Position numbers and translations under genes: made by a program. A DNA stretch of 34,358 bases from an uncultured bacterium. Its GTDB lineage: Bacteria > Babelota > Babeliae > Babelales > CAIQNR01. Below the pieces are notes generated by a model. It had not been told where the DNA came from and did no database searches. It was given only the letters and a program-made list of their open reading frames with translations. Shown one piece after another: positions 27,606 to 34,358 of this stretch (the stretch's first letter is position 1; every line of letters starts with the position of its first letter). The DNA is taken from the NCBI GenBank assembly GCA_903873255.1, contig CAIQNR010000007.1, forward strand, positions 1 through 34,358, written 5' to 3'.

Positions 27606-28733
27606 ATGAAAAAAAATATCGTTCTTCTTTTTTCACTTATTTTTATGAATTTCATGAATGCAAATACCCTCATAAGCTCACAAACAATAAGCGATGAGCT
27701 TAATAAAAAAATTGCAGAAGAATTTAAAAAAGAACACAGACTTATCTATGGAGATGGAAGAGTTCGCGGCCTTATTTATACCTTTATCCCTCGTTTAATT
27801 AGTACTGAAGCCAGAATGTTAATTGAAAATCTTCAACAATTGATCTCTTTTATGGAACAAGAAACTGTTACTTTTATCCGCAATGGCAAATCAATTGATA
27901 CTACAGAAGAAATGAGAAATCTTTTTGATAACATTCTCATAGACATATCGAATATTAAAGAAAAATTTCATTTTTTAAAGGACATCAAAAACGATGTAAC
28001 AACCCTAAAAAAGCTTCGAGAACTTATTGAAGAAACAAACAATCTTATGACTTTTCTTCATAACAATCCAAAAAATCCAAAACCTATTAATCGTTCTTAC
28101 GGTAGTTATCAAGTAGGAAACACCAATGCAATAGAAGAGCTCAAAACAAAAATTAAGACCCTTCTTGGAAAACTAAAAAAATTAACAGACCTTGAATACG
28201 ATCAAGCATGTGCACATGCAAGCAATAAGACATTGGCAAGATATGACGATGAAACACTAGCACTCATGGAACAATATTCTCCATCAATACTGAAAAGATT
28301 AGAAACAATAGAAGCAATCAATTTAGAGGCTGATGACCAAAAAAAAGAACAAAAATTTAACGACTATTTATATACACATTATGGCAAATTTGAAGAAACC
28401 CTTACTCGACTTACCAAAGAAATCGAGGAGACCAAACAACAACAACCTTTCTCTAAAAGTTCATTATTACCTGCCATTTCAGCACGGAAATATTTACAAG
28501 ATCAAAGAGATCAAAAAAAATTAGCTACTGAAAAAACCAACTTAGAAAAAAGAATTCTTAGGCAAGAACAAAGGGCTCTAGAAGAAAAAAATAGAAATTC
28601 TTATAAAAAACTTCCATCTTTACTTGGTGCTTACAATTACAAAATTATGAAAAACCCAATATCGTATATTTCATCTACTCCACAACCAACTACCTTAGAG
28701 TATGCTTTTTCTAACCCGCCAGATCTCGATTAA
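27606..28733 (+). CDS. Exported helical/coiled-coil protein, 375 aa
   Basis: Not recognised. The signal peptide is MKKNIVLLFSLIFMNFMNAN, with AAGGA 8 nt upstream of the ATG. The rest is nearly all charged helix with heptad-like patterns (around 110-150 and 290-330), and a short loop NPKNPKPINRSYGSYQVG. The end is Pro/Thr/Ser-rich. The stop codon lies inside the first arm of a bidirectional terminator shared with the convergent ankyrin gene. Confidence 0.68.
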   Translation: MKKNIVLLFSLIFMNFMNANTLISSQTISDELNKKIAEEFKKEHRLIYGDGRVRGLIYTFIPRLISTEARMLIENLQQLISFMEQETVTFIRNGKSIDTTEEMRNLFDNILIDISNIKEKFHFLKDIKNDVTTLKKLRELIEETNNLMTFLHNNPKNPKPINRSYGSYQVGNTNAIEELKTKIKTLLGKLKKLTDLEYDQACAHASNKTLARYDDETLALMEQYSPSILKRLETIEAINLEADDQKKEQKFNDYLYTHYGKFEETLTRLTKEIEETKQQQPFSKSSLLPAISARKYLQDQRDQKKLATEKTNLEKRILRQEQRALEEKNRNSYKKLPSLLGAYNYKIMKNPISYISSTPQPTTLEYAFSNPPDLD

Positions 28734-28785
28734 TTTAAAAGCCACTCTACTTGATAAGTTACCAAACAGAGTGGCTTTTAAATTA
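28731..28785. terminator. Bidirectional terminator (copy 1 of a duplicated hairpin)
   Basis: TAATTTAAAAGCCACTCT (28731-28748) pairs perfectly with its complement at 28768-28785, 18 bp, 19-nt loop. The central 43 nt are repeated without change at 30379-30421. Confidence 0.85.
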
Positions 28786-28809
28786 TTTTATGTTGTAAAA
28801 TTTAGCGTT

Positions 28810-30297
28810 TTATTTAGTTACTACTGCGTCCAACTCCTTCGAGGTTTTTGCACCTTTATCTATGAGTTGTTGTCGTAATTCTTCTAATTTTTTTATAAAT
28901 TGTTCTGATTCAGCAGCAGTTTTGTTTAGTAAAGGAGAATGTATTGCGAGATATATATTACCATTTACAGAATCCAAAGGGGTTTGTCCATTGAGTTCTT
29001 TCGACCTTGTATTAACATCAATACCTTCAATCTCTAATAAGCTCTTTGCATGATCAACAAACGCCGAAAATGGCACCGAGACAAAACGTTCTAACGGCGT
29101 TTGACTGAATTTTGAGAACTCATCATAATCATTAACATTGTCTTTTGTGTAAGTAGTCGAATATATTTTTACTGATTTTTTTGCATCTGCAGTTTCCACT
29201 GGCTTTTGTTCTACTACTGATGCTGCATCAGACACTACTACTTCATGATTTATAGGTTGAGCTACTGCAAGCAATTCTACTGGCTTTTGTACTACCGCTG
29301 ATGCTTCTGTAAGTACTACTACTGGCTTATCAGAAAGAACAGTTCCTTCTATTTTTACATCCGCAACTACTTCATGCTTTATAGGTTGAGCTACTTGTGA
29401 TGCTGCATCAGACACTACTAATTGAGGATTTTGTACTACCGCTGATGCTTCTGCAGGTTGGCCTTCTGCTATATCATTTACAGGTTCTGATTTATTTACT
29501 TGTTCTACATGACCCCCTGCAACCTCTCCATTCACATTAGATTTTGTGATGTTCTTTGAGTCCCCATTTACCAATAGCCGTACTCCTTCTTTCACCGCTC
29601 CAGACACTACATCTGAATTAACATTTTTTTGATTTAGTTCATCAAGTAATGCTTTAAGATCTTTATATTGAGAAGAATTCTGGGAGAGCCTATCAACGCT
29701 CTTTTGTAACATACTCAAGGCGGATTCTCCATAATCATCTGTTTTATTAACATCAGCTCCTTTTTCTAATAAAGCCTTAATCAAAGTAATATCAGGTCCA
29801 TTATGAATAGCAAACATTAACGGGGTCATTTGACCTTTAGGTGCTGCATTAACATCAATGTCAGAAACTTCTAACAGTTGCCTTGCGTATGATGTTCTCT
29901 CATTATTTCGCATCATACAGAATAATGGAGTCTCACCATCTTTATTTTTTTCATTAATATTATTTTTATTATAAATTTTATTTCCTATTTTTACTGATCC
30001 AGACTCTAGAGGCTGCTCTTGTACTACCGCTGATTTAACTCCTCCACGTTCCCTAATTGCATACACCGGAGCCTTAGCAACATTCCATGCTGTTTTTAAC
30101 ACACGCAGTACAGGATGATTTCCTTTATTATTACTTTTTTGCAAATCTCTAAAATGATCCGCTACTGCATTAAACGGTTTTTTTACAGCAACCCATGCCT
30201 TTTGATGCCATGCAGAACCTGTTGAAACATGTCCTCCTGCACCCTGCGCTCCACTCCACAGCATCAAACCCGCCACGAGCAGTATTCTTTTCTTCAT
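28810..30297 (-). CDS. Exported ankyrin-repeat protein, 495 aa
   Basis: Ankyrin repeats mediate protein binding and are common in proteins that intracellular bacteria send to host cells. The signal peptide is MKKRILLVAGLMLWSGAQGA. Residues 20-90 form a basic module (KKPFNAVADHFRDLQ, VLKTAWNVAKAPVYAIRERG) almost identical to that of the 1111-aa protein. Ankyrin repeats lie at about 118-215 (DGETPLFCMM, MTPLMFAIHNG, LLEKGADVNKTDDYGESAL). A repetitive Val/Ala/Pro/Gln linker follows (about 270-370, units like EASAVVQKPV and VSDAASVVEQKP), then another ankyrin-like part (LLEIEGIDVNTRS, NGQTPLDSV). AAGGAG lies upstream. The promoter has a C9 tract. The host target is unknown. Confidence 0.85.
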   Translation of the reverse strand: MKKRILLVAGLMLWSGAQGAGGHVSTGSAWHQKAWVAVKKPFNAVADHFRDLQKSNNKGNHPVLRVLKTAWNVAKAPVYAIRERGGVKSAVVQEQPLESGSVKIGNKIYNKNNINEKNKDGETPLFCMMRNNERTSYARQLLEVSDIDVNAAPKGQMTPLMFAIHNGPDITLIKALLEKGADVNKTDDYGESALSMLQKSVDRLSQNSSQYKDLKALLDELNQKNVNSDVVSGAVKEGVRLLVNGDSKNITKSNVNGEVAGGHVEQVNKSEPVNDIAEGQPAEASAVVQNPQLVVSDAASQVAQPIKHEVVADVKIEGTVLSDKPVVVLTEASAVVQKPVELLAVAQPINHEVVVSDAASVVEQKPVETADAKKSVKIYSTTYTKDNVNDYDEFSKFSQTPLERFVSVPFSAFVDHAKSLLEIEGIDVNTRSKELNGQTPLDSVNGNIYLAIHSPLLNKTAAESEQFIKKLEELRQQLIDKGAKTSKELDAVVTK

Positions 30298-30356
30298 TTT
30301 ACGGAACTCCTTCTTTATGGGTAAAAATGAAAACTATTTACAAATATACATACCAT
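30032..30356. repeat. Long direct duplication, copy 1 (promoter, leader and N-terminal module)
   Basis: This stretch matches 34010-34340 almost base for base: the first 90 codons of the ankyrin gene, the leader and the -10 region up to the cytosine tract. In the first 55 nt upstream of the ATG no difference was seen. Similarity ends abruptly at GATTTAACTCC on the coding side and at the homopolymer on the other. Confidence 0.85.
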
Positions 30357-30372
30357 GGGGGGGGGTATGCAA
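30343..30372 (-). promoter_or_regulatory. Promoter with C9 tract in the -35/-10 spacer
   Basis: On the minus strand: TTGCAT (30372-30367), an 18-nt spacer made of A, nine C (30365-30357) and ATGGTATG, then TATATT (30348-30343); the ankyrin start codon follows 45 nt later. A change in tract length would change the spacer. The hairpin at 30371-30427 abuts the -35 box. Confidence 0.6.
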
Positions 30373-30427
30373 CAATAAAAAGCCACTCTACTTGATAAGT
30401 TACCAAACAGAGTGGCTTTTATTGTTC
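30371..30427 (-). terminator. Terminator of the lipoprotein gene (copy 2 of the duplicated hairpin)
   Basis: AAAAGCCACTCT and AGAGTGGCTTTT pair, extended by AACAATA/TATTGTT with one bulged A. The core is identical to the hairpin at 28731-28785. It lies 21 nt after the lipoprotein stop and directly upstream of the ankyrin promoter. Confidence 0.8.
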
Positions 30428-30447
30428 TATGCTTTAAGGTTTATATT

Positions 30448-30710
30448 TTATTTAGTTGCTACTACTGACTTTAATTCCTCAAACTTTTCTTGAAGATCTG
30501 ATAATGCCAATTGAAGAGAATCTACTTCAGTACTATATTGCTTCTTCAAACGAATTTGGTTTTCAAGCACTTTTTTGTTATTTTCATCTTTTACCGTAGG
30601 CGTGTTATTTTCATCTTTTACCGTTTTTTACCCCAATCAACAAGATTTCCGCCACATCCTGACAACAACATAACGATAATAAGTGCGGTAGAGAGACTAT
30701 CTTTCTTCAT
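30448..30710 (-). pseudogene. Lipoprotein gene split by a frameshift in an A6 run
   Basis: Reading from the ATG at 30710 (AAAGG 7 nt upstream) gives MKKDSLSTALIIVMLLSGCG, a lipoprotein signal with a good lipobox (LSG-C19), then GNLVDWGKKR and a stop at 30618. One extra A in the six-A run (30629-30624) would join it to an open frame that continues to 30448: TVKDENN-TP-TVKDENN, then a coiled-coil tail (VLENQIRLKKQY, LQLALSDLQEKFEELKSVV) ending ATK. The intact product would be 87 aa, a small coiled-coil lipoprotein. It may be a recent pseudogene, a slippage-controlled gene or a sequencing error in the run. Confidence 0.75.
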
Positions 30711-30826
30711 TCAAAAACCTTTTATTTATACTGCTATACAATTGATACTGCTTGTTAGGTTAAAAAAAAGATGAAAATTTTACAAGGTGCACGTATAAAG
30801 TCTTACCTCAAATTACTTTTTAAAAT

Positions 30827-30866
30827 AACAACCTCCCTGTCTGAATTACCAAACAGGGAGGTTGTT
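30827..30866 (-). terminator. Terminator of the ankyrin/J-domain gene
   Basis: AACAACCTCCCTGT (30827-30840) pairs perfectly with ACAGGGAGGTTGTT (30853-30866), 14 bp, 12-nt loop. The loop (ATTACCAAAC part) matches that of the two duplicated hairpins, so all three may share origin. The other 200 nt between the ankyrin/J-domain gene and the lipoprotein gene hold nothing else I can identify. Confidence 0.75.
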
Positions 30867-30945
30867 AATTTTGTACCTATCTAAGTTGTTACTTATTACT
30901 ACTGCCATTAACTGACTTACTATTCATAGAGCTATTTTTTTACAT

Positions 30946-33900
30946 TTAACTATTTTCAAGACATTTTGTTAACAATGCAAAAGCCTCACTAATTTTATCA
31001 AATTTAGCATCTGCTTTTACCTTTTCATCTCCAACTAACGATCCAGTTTTATCTGGATGAAAAGTTACACTAAGTTTTCTAAAAGCTTTTCTTACTGCTT
31101 CTAAGTTTACGCCATCTTCAAGTCCCAACTCTTTATACGCATCTTTTTTTGCTTGATCAGTAACAACTGAAGATGAAGAAGGTTGTTCTTCATCTAAATT
31201 CATAGTATGGATATCCTCAATAATATTATCGAGCGTAATTTTAGGTTTTTCACCCGAAAAATTTTTAAGATAGTTCTGTATACCACCATAATTGTCCGTT
31301 ATCTTTTTTCCAAAGCACTTCAATAATTTCTTATAATCACCAGCATTAATTTCTTTAGTTTTATCTAATGCCATAAGTAGAAAAATCGGATCTTCATTTA
31401 TTTTTCCAGATAAATTACTAATTATGCCTTTAAAATAATTGTTCTCATCTAGTTTAATACTTTTAAGCAACAAGTCTGCTAAAAACTCTGGGGTTTGAGG
31501 AATTTCACTAGTAGATGTTATACGATAAGCCAATCTTTGATACCCCTCACCTGTTGCTTGATCCAATGCGTTTGAAATTATTTCAGGATGAGATGTTATA
31601 ATATCTTTAAAAGGTTTTATCACAGCATCAGAAAAATTAGCTTGTGTTTTAAAAACGTCATCACCGGCACTTTTTACTAAGAAATTCGTAAGTATTTCTG
31701 GTTTTCCTTCTATATCAGTCTCAAATATTTTTTTAAAAACAGGAATAAACTTAGAAATAGAATCTGAGGTACTACAAAGTTTGGTCAAAACATTCACTAG
31801 AATAGTAGGATCTTTATCTATCATATCTTGAAATTCAGACTTTAAAATTTTTAAACTTTCTATTCTAGCCTCTGATAGATTTTCTATTAAAAGATCTGCA
31901 AAATTAATCTTTCCACTGGTAATTTCTGATCGAATAGTATCTAAGGGAGTACTCATGTTTTTAGAGAAAACAAGTTTTGATGTAGAAAACACACCATTAG
32001 GATGAGTTTCTTTTGCAGCATTAAGTTCATCAAGTAATGCTTTAAGATCGTTATATTTAGGAGAATCCTTGGGGAGCATATCAACTCTAGTTTGTAAAAT
32101 ATCTATTGGTGCACGCTCATCCATCTTATTTATTATATAAAGATTGGTGGCACCTTTATCTAATAAAGTTTTAATAATACTCGCATCTGACTCATTACAT
32201 GCGATACGCAATGCGGATCCTCCATAATTATCAACCGCTGTAACATCAATGCCAGGAGTTTCTAATAATACTTTTATTATTGGATGATTACCATCTTCCT
32301 CCAATGCTTGTAACAATGGCGTCTGTCCCCAACCAAGATCTCTATTGACAGTTGCTGGATCAAATGAAATTCCATCTAAATTCTTTTGTCTCAATAATTT
32401 AGAAAAATTATCCTCTGTAATTTTAAATGGTTCTTTTTGTAGTGCTGGTGCTGGTTTAGGCTCTACTAATTGAGGCTTTTGTACTACCACTGATGCTTCT
32501 GTAAGTACTACTACTGGCTTCTCAGAAAGTTTTTGCGTAAGTTCATCCAATAATACTTTAAGATCATTATATTGAGTAGAATTTTTATTTGTTAAAACTC
32601 TTTCTCTTAAAATATCTATTGGTGCTTTACCGGCAACATTTTGTTCTTTTACATTTATATTCTTAGCCCCTTTTTCTACTAAAGCTTTAATAGTACTTGC
32701 ATCTGCATAAAAACATGCCTCCCCTAAAGGTGTATTCCCCATAATGTCAGATGCATTCACATCAATTCCATTAGTTTTGAGTAACGCATCTATTATTTGT
32801 TTATTATTACGACCAATTGCTAATAACAATGGCGTCCGTCCCAAACCAAGATCCCTATTGACAGTTGCTGGATCAAATGAAATTTCACCTACATTACTGC
32901 CATTTAATAATTCAGAAAAATTATCCTCTGTAATCTTAATCGGTTCTTTTTCTAGTGCTGGCGCTGGTTTAGGCGCTGGTTTAGGCGCTGGTTTAGGTAC
33001 ACTGTTTTTTGCACCGTATTTTTTTAGTAATTGTTCGATACGTGGAGCTCGAAAACCATCATTGAGTCTTTCATCATATATATCTAATACTGTTTTTCCA
33101 TTGTTATTTAGATTATCAACTAAAGCTTTTTTTTCTAATAATGCTTCAACCTTATCTCCTTGACCATTCTCAACAGCAACCATTAATGGAGTCATTCCCT
33201 TAGAATCTTGTGTATTAACATCAATCCCTTCAATTTTTAATAATTCAGTTAGATTTTCAGTTGTACTGTATTTAACTACAAATAATAATGGCGTATCTCC
33301 ATTCCTTAAGGGCTCATTAATATTCTTTTTATTAAAATTATAAGATCCTACTGTTACTGAGGGTCCTTCAACCTCCTCTACTGCAGGCTCTATAACTTTT
33401 GGACTGTTAACAAACACTTTTATCGTTTCAAAATTTTTTGAACTTTTATCTGTAAAATTTTTATTTTGTAATTGGCCAACCACATCAGAAGTAATTTTAG
33501 ATCCAAACAAATCTAATAAAAAATTAATTCTTACTTCATTAGCTATATGTGTCGCTAAAATATCTGTTATTTGTTGCTCATTTAATTTTTCAAAAACTGA
33601 TTTCGAATGATTTAAATTGTTCACCAAATTTCTAAATAATGGTGTATTAGTTTGCCCTTTAAGTAATTCAGTAACAAAATTTGTATCACTTGCATTAGGA
33701 ACTATAAAATCTTTAAAAAAGTTGTGAAATTCCATTGTGTCATCAGTAAATTGTAGATTTGAAGTTGCAATAATAAGATCTTTTTTTAAAGGTAAATTTC
33801 TATCTAATCGATCCTTAAAAACGTCAAGTAACTTACAAGCATCATTAAGGTTTGAATCCTTAATTAATGGCAATAATGTTGAATCATCAATTTTTGCTAA

Positions 33901-34281
33901 AAATTGAGGTGTAGGAGTTTTATGAATTAATGAGATTTTAAGATCTGAAAAATTTTTCGGATCTTGAATAACATTACTTGGCTTATCCTCAAAATGATTA
34001 TTTGCAACAGATTTAACTCCTCCACGTTCCCTAATTGCATACACCGGAGCCTTAGCAACATTCCATGCTGTTTTTAACACACGCAGTACAGGATGATCTC
34101 CTGCATTATTATTACTTTCCGTTTGCAAATCTCTAAAATGCTTCGCTACTGCATTAAACGGTTTTTTTACAGCAACCCATGCCTTTTGATGCCATGCAGA
34201 ACCTGTTGGAACATGTTCTGCTGCACCCTGCACTCCACTCCACAGCATCAAACCCGTCACGAGTAGTATTCTTTTCTTCAT
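30946..34281 (-). CDS. Exported ankyrin-repeat protein with C-terminal J domain, 1111 aa
   Basis: Signal peptide MKKRILLVTGLMLWSGVQGA and an N-terminal basic module (to about 92) shared with the 495-aa ankyrin protein. A helical region (about 105-310) follows, then ankyrin repeats (about 327-410; GDTPLLFVVKY, MTPLMVAVENGQG), a PAPK-type repeat and two tandem copies of a module of about 140 residues (about 445-583 and 619-757; each starts KITEDNFS and contains FDPATVNRDLG and ankyrin units). A second helical region covers about 770-1010. The last 65 residues form a J domain: YKELGLEDG, FRKLSVTFHPDKTG with His1075-Pro-Asp1077, and FDKISEAFALL. J domains activate Hsp70, so this exported protein could recruit a host Hsp70; that is inference. 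Confidence 0.85.
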   Translation of the reverse strand: MKKRILLVTGLMLWSGVQGAAEHVPTGSAWHQKAWVAVKKPFNAVAKHFRDLQTESNNNAGDHPVLRVLKTAWNVAKAPVYAIRERGGVKSVANNHFEDKPSNVIQDPKNFSDLKISLIHKTPTPQFLAKIDDSTLLPLIKDSNLNDACKLLDVFKDRLDRNLPLKKDLIIATSNLQFTDDTMEFHNFFKDFIVPNASDTNFVTELLKGQTNTPLFRNLVNNLNHSKSVFEKLNEQQITDILATHIANEVRINFLLDLFGSKITSDVVGQLQNKNFTDKSSKNFETIKVFVNSPKVIEPAVEEVEGPSVTVGSYNFNKKNINEPLRNGDTPLLFVVKYSTTENLTELLKIEGIDVNTQDSKGMTPLMVAVENGQGDKVEALLEKKALVDNLNNNGKTVLDIYDERLNDGFRAPRIEQLLKKYGAKNSVPKPAPKPAPKPAPALEKEPIKITEDNFSELLNGSNVGEISFDPATVNRDLGLGRTPLLLAIGRNNKQIIDALLKTNGIDVNASDIMGNTPLGEACFYADASTIKALVEKGAKNINVKEQNVAGKAPIDILRERVLTNKNSTQYNDLKVLLDELTQKLSEKPVVVLTEASVVVQKPQLVEPKPAPALQKEPFKITEDNFSKLLRQKNLDGISFDPATVNRDLGWGQTPLLQALEEDGNHPIIKVLLETPGIDVTAVDNYGGSALRIACNESDASIIKTLLDKGATNLYIINKMDERAPIDILQTRVDMLPKDSPKYNDLKALLDELNAAKETHPNGVFSTSKLVFSKNMSTPLDTIRSEITSGKINFADLLIENLSEARIESLKILKSEFQDMIDKDPTILVNVLTKLCSTSDSISKFIPVFKKIFETDIEGKPEILTNFLVKSAGDDVFKTQANFSDAVIKPFKDIITSHPEIISNALDQATGEGYQRLAYRITSTSEIPQTPEFLADLLLKSIKLDENNYFKGIISNLSGKINEDPIFLLMALDKTKEINAGDYKKLLKCFGKKITDNYGGIQNYLKNFSGEKPKITLDNIIEDIHTMNLDEEQPSSSSVVTDQAKKDAYKELGLEDGVNLEAVRKAFRKLSVTFHPDKTGSLVGDEKVKADAKFDKISEAFALLTKCLENS
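32960..32995. repeat. 12-bp tandem repeat, three units, coding PAPK
   Basis: GGCGCTGGTTTA occurs three times in a row inside the ankyrin/J gene (reading Pro-Lys-Pro-Ala on the minus strand). A single degenerate unit is at the matching place before the second module (about 32447-32460). Being in frame, unit gain or loss would change linker length only. Confidence 0.85.
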
Positions 34282-34340
34282 TTTACGGAACTCCTTCTTT
34301 ATGGGTAAAAATGAAAACTATTTACAAATATACATACCAT
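34010..34340. repeat. Long direct duplication, copy 2 (promoter, leader and N-terminal module)
   Basis: Counterpart of 30032-30356. It carries the signal peptide and first 90 codons of the ankyrin/J gene and its leader. The few differences include a short length change (CAGGATGATCTCCTGCATTA versus CAGGATGATTTCCTTTATTA, plus about 6 nt). Confidence 0.85.
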
Positions 34341-34358
34341 AGGGGGGGGGGGGGGCAA
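34327..34358 (-). promoter_or_regulatory. Promoter with C14 tract, cut by the window edge
   Basis: On the minus strand: TTG (34358-34356) followed by fourteen C (34355-34342), TATGGTATG, then TATATT (34332-34327), 45 nt before the start codon. If the -35 hexamer begins at 34358, the spacer is 20 nt, two longer than at the sister gene. The sequence beyond 34358 is not available, so the -35 box is uncertain. Confidence 0.5.

Noticed and set aside
30600-30640. Programmed -1 frameshift site (A AAA AAC) in the lipoprotein gene
   Set aside because: The heptamer is present but not in the codon phase needed for the classical X-XXY-YYZ slip; a length change of the A run explains the frames more simply.
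32744-33163. Plus-strand open frame of 139 codons opposite the ankyrin/J gene
   Set aside because: It mirrors the repeated coding sequence on the minus strand, has no ribosome site, and its protein is low-complexity shadow sequence.

Overview
The window is AT-rich, about 34 kb, with densely packed genes and many short operons. Housekeeping genes (sodA, glmS, rpsI, tadA, gyrB, tilS, dnaJ, sufS/sufU-type) sit among an unusually large set of unrecognised proteins. About twenty of these begin with an MKK-type signal peptide. Two are large secreted ankyrin-repeat proteins. A TonB/TolA-like protein points to a Gram-negative type envelope. This mix (small genome style, ankyrin repeats, NurA, many lineage-specific exported proteins) fits an intracellular or host-dependent bacterium, most like Candidatus Dependentiae (TM6). 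That placement is inferred from gene content only; no phylogeny was run.

Layout. 1-1400: start of one exported protein and a second exported protein, both minus strand. 1374-2802: minus operon ftsB-like - sodA - acidic exported protein, closed by a terminator. 2903-5287: plus operon of an S41 C-terminal processing protease and two small exported proteins. 5323-8845: minus cluster tadA - dksA-like - tRNA-Thr - rpsI - glmS. 9015-11489: gyrB and its hairpin. 11529-13389: a dispersed repeat, two small exported proteins and a short tilS, all overlapping. 13397-14677: three small minus-strand exported proteins, two of them recent tandem copies. 14895-19113: TonB-like protein, exported protein, repeat, then a UDP-galactopyranose-mutase-like / sugar epimerase pair. 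19135-20602: two exported proteins on the minus strand. 20659-22194: dnaJ flanked by two copies of the dispersed repeat. 22198-24388: minus-strand sufU-like - nurA - small membrane protein, with overlapping genes. 24468-27360: exported coiled-coil protein, HAD phosphatase, sufS. 27606-34358: exported coiled-coil protein, two related ankyrin proteins, and a frameshifted lipoprotein gene.

The strongest candidate for something undescribed is at the two ends of the window. Three signal-peptide genes (left-edge gene, 495-aa ankyrin protein, 1111-aa ankyrin/J-domain protein) each have a cytosine tract of 8, 9 or 14 bases in the same promoter position, between a TTG-type -35 box and an AT-rich -10 box. 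The first two have an 18-nt spacer; the third has 20 nt if its -35 box is where it appears at the window edge. This is the layout of phase-variable promoters. Here it would switch exported, host-directed proteins, one of which carries a C-terminal J domain with an intact HPD motif.

A second unexplained signal is a family of about 90-160 bp intergenic elements with hairpin ends. There are five copies, in both orientations, and the hairpin arms change together between copies.
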